Positions 44,170-52,424 of a stretch of 64,000 bases of DNA are shown piece after piece. The notes beneath the pieces are model-generated. The model was given only the letters and a program-made list of their open reading frames with translations, ran no database searches and had not been told where the DNA came from. This DNA comes from JAAFHB01 sp963677935. Lineage in GTDB: Bacteria; Bacteroidota; Bacteroidia; Bacteroidales; Prolixibacteraceae. A program made the translations under genes and the position numbers. The stretch is taken from positions 1,798,001 through 1,862,000 of the forward strand of contig CAXXEH010000003.1 of assembly GCA_963677935.2 (NCBI GenBank), written 5' to 3'. Numbering within the stretch: the stretch's first letter is position 1; each line of letters begins with the position of its first letter.

Positions 44170-44222
44170 TATAAAAATTCAGATCAGCGAACCCTTCACA
44201 TCAATTTTAATAAAATTTCCGG

Positions 44223-44561
44223 TTAATGCTCATAACTAAGCTCATATTTTACATCTTCGACAACACCCGATGAACTTATAAAAAACCGATATACTTCAAT
44301 CTTAACCGCTTTGGGACTTTCAAACCGGTCGTATTGAAATTGTCCGGTATTTATAGCAGCCGGTCTTAAAAACTTACTCTTCTCATAAATATTGATCTTT
44401 CTCCCACCATCAAGGGTTTCGACGTGGGTTGGACGTCCCATCTTAAGGAATACCTCTTCCTGTGACTTCCCTTTGTAATTTCTGATTAACTTACTTTGGG
44501 TACTGCACCCGGCAATCAGGAAAATCAATGCTAATAAAATAAATATCTTTAATATTTTCAT
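44223..44561 (-). CDS. Small lipoprotein of unknown function
   Basis: This 112-residue protein has a lipoprotein signal (IFILLALIFLIAGC, Cys19). The block YKGKSQEEVFLKMGRPTHVETLDGGRKI resembles the SmpA/OmlA-like fold used by small outer-membrane lipoproteins. The rest is short and beta-rich (VKIEVYRFFISSSGVVEDVKYEL). It follows the phosphatase gene by 61 bp on the same strand and may be co-transcribed with it. I do not recognise a specific function. The structural resemblance is inferred from the G-x-P turn pattern only. Confidence 0.7.
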   Translation of the reverse strand: MKILKIFILLALIFLIAGCSTQSKLIRNYKGKSQEEVFLKMGRPTHVETLDGGRKINIYEKSKFLRPAAINTGQFQYDRFESPKAVKIEVYRFFISSSGVVEDVKYELSYEH

Positions 44562-44622
44562 ATGAATGTTGTTTAAATTGTGTCTATTGTCTCAACAAAT
44601 TTCAACCTTGTTTCTATTCATT

Positions 44623-45114
44623 TCAATTTATTTCTCTCACTGCGTTTTCCAAATATTCAATCAGTCCTCCACAGGCATCTTCCAACAAATCGAGAACCAG
44701 TTCAAAGTCTTTGTGACCTCCGTAATAGGGATCTGGAATGTGATTAAAGTTGAAATTGGTGGAAAAATCGGTCATTCTAAAAATCTGCTTTCTCTCCTTA
44801 TCTGTGCTGGCAAGTGCATGTAAATCTTTGATATTTTGATCATCCATCCCGATAATCATATCGAAGTGATCAAAATCGGTTGAGGGCTTCACTTTCCGGG
44901 AGATGCTGGTTACGTCATAACCCCGCTGATGGGCATACTTCCGCATCCGGACATCTGCCTTTGAACCGGAGTGAAATCCGGTAATTCCAGCTGAATCACA
45001 GATAATCGTTCGATCCAGCCCCTTTTTTATTAACTTGCCGGTCATCACCGCTTCGGCGGCAGGTGAACGGCAAATATTACCAAGACACACAAACAAAAGT
45101 CGTTTCTCAATCAT
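44623..45114 (-). CDS. Low-molecular-weight protein-tyrosine phosphatase
   Basis: This 163-residue cytoplasmic protein starts with the P-loop VCLGNICRSPAAE (C10 nucleophile, R16). It ends with the general-acid block IPDPYYGG. The fold and length match the LMW-PTP family, which removes phosphate from tyrosine residues and in bacteria often regulates polysaccharide export kinases. No tyrosine kinase gene is in the window. The start codon lies 169 bp from the divergent gene at 45284. On the minus strand CATCTTTG, near 45136-45143, is one base off the -7 consensus. Confidence 0.93.
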   Translation of the reverse strand: MIEKRLLFVCLGNICRSPAAEAVMTGKLIKKGLDRTIICDSAGITGFHSGSKADVRMRKYAHQRGYDVTSISRKVKPSTDFDHFDMIIGMDDQNIKDLHALASTDKERKQIFRMTDFSTNFNFNHIPDPYYGGHKDFELVLDLLEDACGGLIEYLENAVREIN

Positions 45115-45242
45115 ACACCGGTAAATTAAGTTTACAAAGATGGAGCAAATCTGCTGAATTAAAAACTAATTTCCTGATCAGGGAGATTTTCCCAACCTCT
45201 TTTCCTGATTTTTTTTAGTATAATTGTCGAACGTTATTGAGT

Positions 45243-45250
45243 TATATTTG
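45243..45250 (+). promoter_or_regulatory. -7 promoter element for the dihydroorotate dehydrogenase-like gene
   Basis: TATATTTG matches TAnnTTTG exactly, 34 bp before the ATG at 45284. A TTG at 45224-45226 could be part of the -33 element, at a shorter than usual distance. Confidence 0.5.
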
Positions 45251-45283
45251 TTATACTCAGAAAACATCAAAACTTTAAAAATT

Positions 45284-46297
45284 ATGGCAGATTTAAGAAC
45301 TACTTATATGGGAGTCGAGCTGAAGAATCCCATCATCCTGGGAGCTTCTAGTTTAGTAGAAGATCCGACGGTAATTCAGAAGATTGAAAGAGCAGGCGTA
45401 TCAGCTATTGTATACCGGTCGCTGTTTGAAGAGCAGATCCATCTCGAGCAAATCCAGCTGGAGGATCAGCTTGGAGAATACGACCATCGAAACGCCGAGA
45501 TGACCCATTTGTTCCCTGAAGTGAAGCATGGTGGGGCAAAGGAACATTTATTCAAACTCGAGAAACTTATTTCAAAAGTGAGCATCCCAGTGTTTGCCAG
45601 TTTGAATGCCACCTATGATGAATCGTGGGATGAATATGCCCTTTCGCTTGAAAAGACAGGAATCGCCGGTTTGGAACTCAATTTCTACGATGTTCCTCTC
45701 GATGGTAGCGCCCCCGGTTCCGAAATCGAAGAGCGTCAAATTAAAATCCTTTCAAAAGTTAAGAGTATCCTGAAGATCCCGGTAAGTGTAAAACTTAGTC
45801 CGTTCTATTCCAATCCGATTAATTTTATTACTCAAATTGATAAAGCCGGAGCCAATAGCGTTGTTCTGTTCAACCGCTTTTTTCAACCCGAAATCAATAT
45901 CGAAACGGAAGAATTCTTTTATCCGTTTGACCTTACTCACCAGAAAGATTATCAGTTAAGTCTGAGGTTTACAGGTTTACTGTATGGCAATATCAGTGCA
46001 GATATCTGTACCAGCCGGGGAATTTCCGATGGCAACGATGTGATAAAAATGTTGCTTGCAGGTGCCGATTCCGTTCAAATTGTGAGTGCCGTCTATAAAA
46101 ACAAAGCAAGCCATATCACAGGGATGCTCGAAATGCTTGAAGAGTGGATGGACGCCAGGGGTTATAAATCGATTGCAGATTTTAAAGGAAAACTATCGAT
46201 GAAAAACCTTAAAGATCCATATGCTTATAAAAGAGCACAATATGTTGATATTTTGATGAAATCGAATGAGATTCTTAAGAAATACCCAATGGTTTAA
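45284..46297 (+). CDS. Dihydroorotate dehydrogenase-like flavoprotein
   Basis: The start is ATG 45284 (MADLRTTYMGVELKNPIILG), placed after a -7 promoter element. The 337-residue protein is a TIM barrel of the dihydroorotate dehydrogenase superfamily, with FMN-site blocks such as LKNPIILGASSLV, VSVKLSPFYSNP and the phosphate-binding region LLAGADSVQIVSAVYKN. It differs from true PyrD at the substrate site (SLNATYDESWDEYA), where PyrD has a catalytic Cys or Ser block. This group is usually annotated only as PyrD-like, so the substrate is unknown. It is a single gene converging on the Rieske-like gene, with a long palindrome between them. Confidence 0.87.
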   Translation: MADLRTTYMGVELKNPIILGASSLVEDPTVIQKIERAGVSAIVYRSLFEEQIHLEQIQLEDQLGEYDHRNAEMTHLFPEVKHGGAKEHLFKLEKLISKVSIPVFASLNATYDESWDEYALSLEKTGIAGLELNFYDVPLDGSAPGSEIEERQIKILSKVKSILKIPVSVKLSPFYSNPINFITQIDKAGANSVVLFNRFFQPEINIETEEFFYPFDLTHQKDYQLSLRFTGLLYGNISADICTSRGISDGNDVIKMLLAGADSVQIVSAVYKNKASHITGMLEMLEEWMDARGYKSIADFKGKLSMKNLKDPYAYKRAQYVDILMKSNEILKKYPMV

Positions 46298-46342
46298 TAT
46301 TTATCGGAGAAAAGTTTCATCTGTTATTTATAGTGTGATCCG

Positions 46343-46396
46343 ATTAGAAAAGTGAATGGTCAGAAAAACGTTTTTCTGACCATTCACTTTTCTAAT
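46343..46396. terminator. 54-bp perfect palindrome between convergent genes
   Basis: The sequence from 46343 to 46396 equals its own reverse complement, with the centre at the CG of 46369-46370. It lies between the convergent genes ending at 46297 and 46417. The A/T-rich outer ends give T-tracts on both strands, so a bidirectional terminator is the best explanation. Confidence 0.8.
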
Positions 46397-46416
46397 GCAG
46401 ACCATATAAATAAATC

Positions 46417-46863
46417 TTAGGCATATACCCTTAGCTTTGTCCCTGTCAGCTGGGTACTATAAGTTTTTAGTGCAGTTGGAGCAGGTCCGCTAACAACTGC
46501 ACCGCCACCCGTAAAAATTGATCCATGACCGGCACCGGTATTTGAACACTTAAATCGATTGTTTGCACTGTCAAACTGTATTTGTGCCCCCTCATGAGTA
46601 CAGGCAGCAGCGACCGCCAGAAATGTGGATGAAGAGGTTCTGGCAACAATAACGCCACCGTTTATTAACGAATTTCCATTGGTATTAAGCCCGGAATTTG
46701 CGGTCAACGACAAATCGAGTGTAAAATCAACAGCCCCACCTGAAGTGCCACCGGTCACAGGATCTGCAATCCCACTGCTTTTACTGCACGATACCAGATA
46801 AGGTACAAAAATTAATGACCCGGCTGAAACGCCAAGAGTTCTAAAAAATTGTTCTCTTTTCAT
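46417..46863 (-). CDS. Rieske-like iron-sulfur lipoprotein with altered second motif
   Basis: This 148-residue protein has an export signal ending in a lipobox (VPYLVSC). The first Rieske motif CTHEG is normal. The second is KCSNTGAGHGSIF, with six residues between Cys and His instead of two (normal CPxHG). Known Rieske domains bind a 2Fe-2S cluster through C-x-H and C-x2-H, so the cluster may be bound differently or not at all. The overall order (N-terminal lipoprotein, Rieske-type beta fold, ending TKLRVYA) fits short QcrA/Rieske-like proteins of Bacteroidota. It follows the large GH2 gene on the same strand, across an inverted repeat. Confidence 0.75.
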   Translation of the reverse strand: MKREQFFRTLGVSAGSLIFVPYLVSCSKSSGIADPVTGGTSGGAVDFTLDLSLTANSGLNTNGNSLINGGVIVARTSSSTFLAVAAACTHEGAQIQFDSANNRFKCSNTGAGHGSIFTGGGAVVSGPAPTALKTYSTQLTGTKLRVYA

Positions 46864-46869
46864 CTTTAT

Positions 46870-46918
46870 TTATTTATAAACGTTTTTTATACTTGCTATT
46901 TAAAACGTTTATAAATAA
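46870..46918. promoter_or_regulatory. 17-bp inverted repeat carrying two AAACGTTT cores
   Basis: TTATTTATAAACGTTTT (46870-46886) and its exact reverse complement (46902-46918) flank a 15-bp spacer, just upstream of the Rieske-like start and downstream of the GH2 stop. Each arm contains the 8-bp palindrome AAACGTTT. No T-run follows on the minus strand, so an operator pair is as likely as a terminator. Confidence 0.5.
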
Positions 46919-46956
46919 GAAAGGTTACGAAAAAATACAACATATTTTTAAATAAA

Positions 46957-49900
46957 TCACTCTTTTAATTTATAGGGTTTTACCCGTGAAACAAATGAAT
47001 AAACTCCGGGCAAAACACGATATTCATTAAGCACAGATATTGCAGTACAACCAACACCGCTTGTGGCATAGTCAAAATTAAATGTAATTGCATCTGACGG
47101 TTTTAGCTGGTAGGGATATTGAGCACGAGTCAGATGATCGGTATCATAGATCTGAGCGCTGAAATTAAAAAGCAGTTCTCCCGAAAAGCAGATACCTAAA
47201 CCCTCTTTATTTTCAAAGGTGACCGATCGGTTATCTGTTCTGCATCCATAATCCTGAGGTTTCAGATAAGGCTCACAAAACTGGTTGACCGGGCATTCAT
47301 AAATTCCCGGTTTAGCTCCGGTTTTTCGGTCAGGGTAGTTTTCAAAAGGACCACGACCATTCCATTTTACATTTTCAAATGAATGGCTGAGCATCCATTT
47401 CACCCCCACTTTAGGAAGCCATGCTGGCATAGTACCGTGAGGTGTAACTGTATGTCTGATCTCCATTCCACCGTCGGAGGTGATTTTATATACAAAGGTG
47501 TTGGAAAATGCGGTATGGTAATTCAACCCATCGGCATGATTATCCACCTGGACAATTACATCCCCATCTCCGTTTTTGGACCAGGTCTGATGATCAAGCT
47601 TAAAACAAAGTTGATTTAATCCCAGACTAAACCAGTTATTTACCGGACCATTTCCCATTCCGGGTTGACGATCCTTAAGCTGGGAAGCAACGGTTGCCCA
47701 GCCATCGGTTTCATTCACCAACGGAGCACGCCAGACATTCAATACAGGTCCATACTGTATTAAATCAGCACCATGATATTTCATCGCCACAAGGTTTCCG
47801 GTCGTTTTGTCAAATTCATAGGAAAAACCAGAACCTTCGACGATAATCTTTCCATCGTTCTCAATTACATTCAAAGGTGTTAGAACGCTCTTTTTTTCAG
47901 CAACCGCAAATGCTGTCTTCCAGGGTAAATCGAGCTGGTCCCACGCCACTTCGTAGCCACTTTTGGTCCAGAATTTATCTTCCTTTGTTCGGAAACTCAG
48001 CAGTAAACGGTAGTCAACTTCTGCCTTCAATTCTGGCTTTTGATAGGGGACCGTAACGACAATTTTCTCTCCACCCTTAAGATTCAGATCGAGTTTTCCC
48101 TGCTGAAGTATGGTATTGTCGGCTTTTAATTCCCATCCGCATTCTAACTCACTAAGATTGGTAAAGGCAAACCGATTGGTGATCTCAACAATCCCCTTCT
48201 CTCTGTTCAGCCATACCGAATGAACCGGTTGTGCCGATTTCTTTGCCTGCCATAGCTCAGGTTGGGGAGTCCGGTCAGGCCAGACCATCCCATAAGTCCG
48301 GGCGCCAATCCCCATGCTAAAGTATTCACCTTTGATCTCCTCATTTTCAAAATCAAGCCAAAGCCGGGAACTATTTTTTAGTGCCGGGGAATCCTCCGAA
48401 AGCAGCCTTGCGACCGAAATTGGCTGATCGAATATGGCCACCCTGTCAAACCGGGCATTCGACATATTTTGGGTATACTCCGAACCATCTTTTTCAGCAC
48501 TATACCCAAGAGACACCGGAAAAGGTTTATTGATTATTTTACCTGAGTACGGACGGCTGGCAACTTTTATGCCATCGATAAAAAGTAACATCTCCTCTCC
48601 ATCACAAATACCTGCTACATGATGCCAATTTTTGGTCCACCCTTCAGGTAAAGACCCTTCCAAAATATTTTTTTTCTCGTCGGTCACGTAAAATTGCAAA
48701 GTCTTTTCATCTTTTTGAACTATTCCGAACTGATAATCCCCCTTTACCAGAAATGTACCATTCCCATTCCATTGATTTGGGTAGACCCAAAGGGATAGGG
48801 ACAGCTTATTTCCCGTGATATCCAATGCAGGGTCCCGATAAGTCTCGACCCACTGATCATGACCGTTGAATTCTATTGCTTTACCAAATTTCCCTTGAGC
48901 AAAAACGGCTCTCCCTTTAATGGAAGTATTGATATGATGGGGTGATTCATCCTTCACAAGCCTGATTTTCTCCGTAATTCCGGGGCTCATCCAGTCCCAT
49001 ATTGCCCCTCCCGATAAGCGCGGGTATTTGTAAATCAGGTTCCAGTATTCATCAAGTCCTCCTGCGCCATTACCTGTTGCCGCAACATATTCGTCCATAA
49101 ATGAGGGGCGCGGATCCTGACTTTCGGGCACCTGGGCAATTCTGGTTTCAAGCTCGTAAGGTGTCGGATATCGCGGGCCAATGATCTCCTCACAGGGAAC
49201 TTCATTCTTCCAATCGGTATCCTCGGTATTTCCACCATACATCCAAAACCGGGTAGGATCGAGCTGCTTTCCCTCCTTAATCACTTCACAGATATTTTTC
49301 CCAAAACCACTCTCATTTCCAGCACTCCAGAAGATAATTGAGGGATGATTCCGGTCTCGCAACACCATCTTCTGAACCCGTTCCACATAGGCATTTCGCC
49401 ATTCTTCCTTTTCGGAGATATATTCAGTGGCATGCGATTCATCACCTGTCTCGTCAACAATATAGATCCCCAGTTCATCAGCCAGATCAAGATACTCTTG
49501 CACGGGCGGATAGTGAGACGTTCGCACACAATTGATGTTGAATTGTTTCATTAGGATGAAATCTTTCCGGATGGTTTCCACATCCATGGTATGACCTAGA
49601 GTAGGATGTTGCATATGACTGTTGACCCCATTCAATTTGATGGCAACACCATTGAACAGCAAGACCTGATGTCTGATCTCGCTCTCCTTAAAACCGAAGG
49701 TGGCCCGAATCACTTCTTCCGTTTTTCCTCCATCAGAAATTAGTTCGAATGTCAGGAGATAAAGATTTGGATACTCTGCAGACCATTTTTCCGGATTCTT
49801 TACCTTTGCGCTTAAACAGATTTCATGATCTTCAGATCCTGAAAGATTAACAATATCTGAAACAATAGGTTCCTGGATAATCTGGTGATTCTTACCAAAG

Positions 49901-50754
49901 AGCGTCGCCCTGACCCGGTAACCTCCCTTTGATTCGGGAAGATAATTTTTTAGCGCCAATTTAATTTTCAGATCAGCATCGCGATACTGATCATCAAGAT
50001 CGGTGGAGATGAAATAATCGCGAATATGAACAGAGGGTGTTGCCATCAGGTAAACATCACGAAAAATACCGGCAAGCCTCCAGAAATCCTGATCTTCGAG
50101 ATAAGTTCCATCAGAATATTTATAAACCTGAATGGCAAGGGTATTTTTACCCGGAACAAGTAAAGTGGTCAAATTGTACTCAGCAGGCTCATTTGCCCCC
50201 TGATTATATCCCACCTCTTTCCCGTTCAGCCATACAAAAGTGGCGGAGGTCGATCCGTCCATTCGCAAAAACACCTTTTTCCCTTTCCAATCTGAAGGCA
50301 CATTAAAAGTGGTCCGGTACGATCCGACAGGATTATAATCGTGCGGCACTTTTGGTGGATCAGTCTTAAATGGCTGAGCTACATTCCGAAACATAGGATC
50401 GCCATACCCCTGCATCTCCCAGTTACCCGGAACTTTGATACTCCCCCACTTTTTATCATCAAATCCGGGCTGAAAAAATCCAACCGGGATTGAATCGGGA
50501 TTTACCGAATAGTAAAATTTCCATGCACCATTCAACGAGAGATACCCCTGTGACTGGTCCCGTTGATTTAAAAGCGCCTTGTCCAGGTTATTAAAAGCAA
50601 CCAAAGGCACATGCCCGGGTTCCTGATTTAGCTCAATAATAGCCGGATTTTCAATAAACTGATAGACGTTATCAGGAAACCTGGTTTGTGATAAACCTGT
50701 AATGGAATTAAAGAGAAATAAACATCCCAATAAATAAGGCGACAAATTTTTCAT
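46957..50754 (-). CDS. Exported GH2 beta-galactosidase with inserted LamG-like domain
   Basis: The start at 50754 gives a clear signal peptide (MKNLSPYLLGCLFLF). An ATG at 50835 would add 27 unlikely residues. The 1265-residue protein has the LacZ layout: a jelly-roll (VPGNWEMQGYGDPMF), an Ig-like domain, and a barrel. Acid/base Glu is in WSAGNESGFG (about E481) and nucleophile Glu in FMDEYVAATGNGAGG (about E555). C-terminal beta-sandwiches follow. A LamG/concanavalin-like domain (about 610-785, HVAGICDGEEMLLFIDGIKVA) is inserted after the barrel block GGAIWDWMSPG. Usual LacZ proteins are 1000-1050 residues. It would release beta-galactose in the periplasm, with the inserted domain adding binding. 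Confidence 0.9.
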   Translation of the reverse strand: MKNLSPYLLGCLFLFNSITGLSQTRFPDNVYQFIENPAIIELNQEPGHVPLVAFNNLDKALLNQRDQSQGYLSLNGAWKFYYSVNPDSIPVGFFQPGFDDKKWGSIKVPGNWEMQGYGDPMFRNVAQPFKTDPPKVPHDYNPVGSYRTTFNVPSDWKGKKVFLRMDGSTSATFVWLNGKEVGYNQGANEPAEYNLTTLLVPGKNTLAIQVYKYSDGTYLEDQDFWRLAGIFRDVYLMATPSVHIRDYFISTDLDDQYRDADLKIKLALKNYLPESKGGYRVRATLFGKNHQIIQEPIVSDIVNLSGSEDHEICLSAKVKNPEKWSAEYPNLYLLTFELISDGGKTEEVIRATFGFKESEIRHQVLLFNGVAIKLNGVNSHMQHPTLGHTMDVETIRKDFILMKQFNINCVRTSHYPPVQEYLDLADELGIYIVDETGDESHATEYISEKEEWRNAYVERVQKMVLRDRNHPSIIFWSAGNESGFGKNICEVIKEGKQLDPTRFWMYGGNTEDTDWKNEVPCEEIIGPRYPTPYELETRIAQVPESQDPRPSFMDEYVAATGNGAGGLDEYWNLIYKYPRLSGGAIWDWMSPGITEKIRLVKDESPHHINTSIKGRAVFAQGKFGKAIEFNGHDQWVETYRDPALDITGNKLSLSLWVYPNQWNGNGTFLVKGDYQFGIVQKDEKTLQFYVTDEKKNILEGSLPEGWTKNWHHVAGICDGEEMLLFIDGIKVASRPYSGKIINKPFPVSLGYSAEKDGSEYTQNMSNARFDRVAIFDQPISVARLLSEDSPALKNSSRLWLDFENEEIKGEYFSMGIGARTYGMVWPDRTPQPELWQAKKSAQPVHSVWLNREKGIVEITNRFAFTNLSELECGWELKADNTILQQGKLDLNLKGGEKIVVTVPYQKPELKAEVDYRLLLSFRTKEDKFWTKSGYEVAWDQLDLPWKTAFAVAEKKSVLTPLNVIENDGKIIVEGSGFSYEFDKTTGNLVAMKYHGADLIQYGPVLNVWRAPLVNETDGWATVASQLKDRQPGMGNGPVNNWFSLGLNQLCFKLDHQTWSKNGDGDVIVQVDNHADGLNYHTAFSNTFVYKITSDGGMEIRHTVTPHGTMPAWLPKVGVKWMLSHSFENVKWNGRGPFENYPDRKTGAKPGIYECPVNQFCEPYLKPQDYGCRTDNRSVTFENKEGLGICFSGELLFNFSAQIYDTDHLTRAQYPYQLKPSDAITFNFDYATSGVGCTAISVLNEYRVLPGVYSFVSRVKPYKLKE

Positions 50755-50940
50755 CTGTATTGTAATTTGGTGATAAACGGAGCTGCTAAAATAACTGAAA
50801 ATCCGGAAACAGGAGTTCATAGAGTTATTTAACATCTTGTATAAGCAAATAATCCATTATTATTTACTATTTCATTAATCTGTTAGGTATTACTATCACA
50901 AAACTTTGTAAATTAGTCCCAATATTTTTAAAAACGATAA

Positions 50941-51711
50941 ATGAACGGGCCGAATATCGAAAAAATCAAGGAGGTTGAGGAGATGTTACTCGATGTAGGG
51001 ACGCTTCTGATGAGTAGCGGAGCAAGTACAGGACGCGTCCGTATAACAGTTAACCGAATCGCCGAGGCTTTGGGGTATGATGTCGAACTTTTAATTACCA
51101 GCCGGTCACTGATGCTAACAGTGACCGAAGAAAATGGGAAAGCCTATACCAGCAGTGTCAGGCGTACACCTCCACATGGGGTAAACTTCAGGATTGTTTC
51201 TGGAATCAGTCGAATGAGTTGGCGCGTAATTGAGGAGAATATGACGATAGACCAAATCAATCAGGAGATAGACAGGTTAACTTCCCTACCCCATTATCCC
51301 CGTCTTGTCGTTCTTTCATTGGTTGCCCTTGCAGGTGCTTCATTTTGCCGGCTATTCGGAGGCGAGGGTTATGAATTACTGGTCACTTTTGTTGCCACCT
51401 TTTTCGGCCTTTACATTCGTCAGGAAGCAATAAAAAAGCGGTTTAACCCCTACCTTGCCATTGTATTCGCATCATTTGCAGCCTCAATGGTATCAGGTCT
51501 TTCTGTAAAGCTGGGTATTGGAGATACACCGGAACATGCGCTGGCCACATCGGTACTGTTTCTGATTCCGGGTGTTCCGCTGATCAATTCGCTCACTGAC
51601 CTCATTGATGGGAATACGCTTAATGGGATCGTCAGGGGGGTAAACGGTTTTATTATGGCATTTGCCATTGCCCTCGGCCTGATGTTCGCCATGCAGATCT
51701 ATGGTTTATAG
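50941..51711 (+). CDS. Threonine/serine exporter ThrE-like, large subunit
   Basis: This 256-residue protein begins with the ThrE cytoplasmic domain (LLDVGTLLMSSGASTGRVRI, then RRTPPHGVNFRIVSGISR). It has about five membrane segments from residue 120 (LVVLSLVALAGASFCRLFGG). It matches the ThrE/YjjP large subunit (DUF1212) and pairs with the small subunit gene 41 bp downstream. Related pairs export threonine, serine or succinate. A near match to the -7 element (AAACTTTG) lies at 50901-50908. Confidence 0.9.
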   Translation: MNGPNIEKIKEVEEMLLDVGTLLMSSGASTGRVRITVNRIAEALGYDVELLITSRSLMLTVTEENGKAYTSSVRRTPPHGVNFRIVSGISRMSWRVIEENMTIDQINQEIDRLTSLPHYPRLVVLSLVALAGASFCRLFGGEGYELLVTFVATFFGLYIRQEAIKKRFNPYLAIVFASFAASMVSGLSVKLGIGDTPEHALATSVLFLIPGVPLINSLTDLIDGNTLNGIVRGVNGFIMAFAIALGLMFAMQIYGL

Positions 51712-51752
51712 GCTAATAGTCGAATTAAATTTTCACAACTTATTAATATTAC

Positions 51753-52274
51753 ATGGCCATAGAATTATTGATGATTTTGGAGAAAGGGATATGGTTTGGA
51801 TTTGCTGCCCTTGGTTTTGCGGTACTTTTTAATGTCCCCCAACGGGCTTTGCTGGTTATTTGGCTGATCGGTGCATCAGGTGGGCTAATGAAGCTGATCC
51901 TGATGCAAGGGAATATCGGTATCGTTATGGCCAGCTTCGTTGGCGCCACGCTGATTGGAATACTAAGCGTGTACGCTGCCCACAATAAACATGCACCACC
52001 TCTGGTATTCTCCATACCCGCTGTAATACCTATGGTTCCGGGCGCATTTGCCTACCGGATGATGCTCGGATTAATCAAATTGGCAGGGACCAACATTGCC
52101 AGTAATTCATATTCTCAAACATTGGCAGAAACGACAAGTAATGGTTTAAAAGCATTATTTATACTATTGGTTCTGGCGATTGGTGTCGCTATTCCAATGC
52201 TAATCTCACGGAAGGAGACCATAAAAAAGATCAGACAAAAAGCCGATTCGCCCGATGATTTGCTAATTAAATGA
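51753..52274 (+). CDS. Threonine/serine exporter small subunit (YjjB/DUF3815-like)
   Basis: This 173-residue membrane protein has four or five hydrophobic segments. The characteristic block VFSIPAVIPMVPGAFAYRMM is typical of the small ThrE-family subunit. It follows the large subunit by 41 bp on the same strand. In some organisms the two are fused as one ThrE protein, and here they are split. The substrate, an amino acid or dicarboxylate, cannot be set from the sequence. Confidence 0.9.
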   Translation: MAIELLMILEKGIWFGFAALGFAVLFNVPQRALLVIWLIGASGGLMKLILMQGNIGIVMASFVGATLIGILSVYAAHNKHAPPLVFSIPAVIPMVPGAFAYRMMLGLIKLAGTNIASNSYSQTLAETTSNGLKALFILLVLAIGVAIPMLISRKETIKKIRQKADSPDDLLIK

Positions 52275-52354
52275 ACTTGCGTCCGATCGTATCACCAATT
52301 CACTTTATAAAACAAATCATCCCGAAAAAAAGAATTTTTTGACCTTCTGGAGCA

Positions 52355-52362
52355 TATCTTTG
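52355..52362 (+). promoter_or_regulatory. -7 promoter element for the GH42 gene
   Basis: TATCTTTG matches TAnnTTTG, 62 bp before the GH42 ATG. A TTTG at 52338-52341 is closer than the usual -33 spacing. Confidence 0.45.
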
Positions 52363-52424
52363 TAAATTCTGAATATTAAAACTATCCATCATCAATATCA
52401 TACCGATTAATAAGCAATTAATAA

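Noticed and set aside
45224..45283. Earlier ATG for the dihydroorotate dehydrogenase-like gene
   Set aside because: It lies upstream of a perfect -7 promoter element, so it would not be in the transcript. The family start MADL at 45284 fits better.
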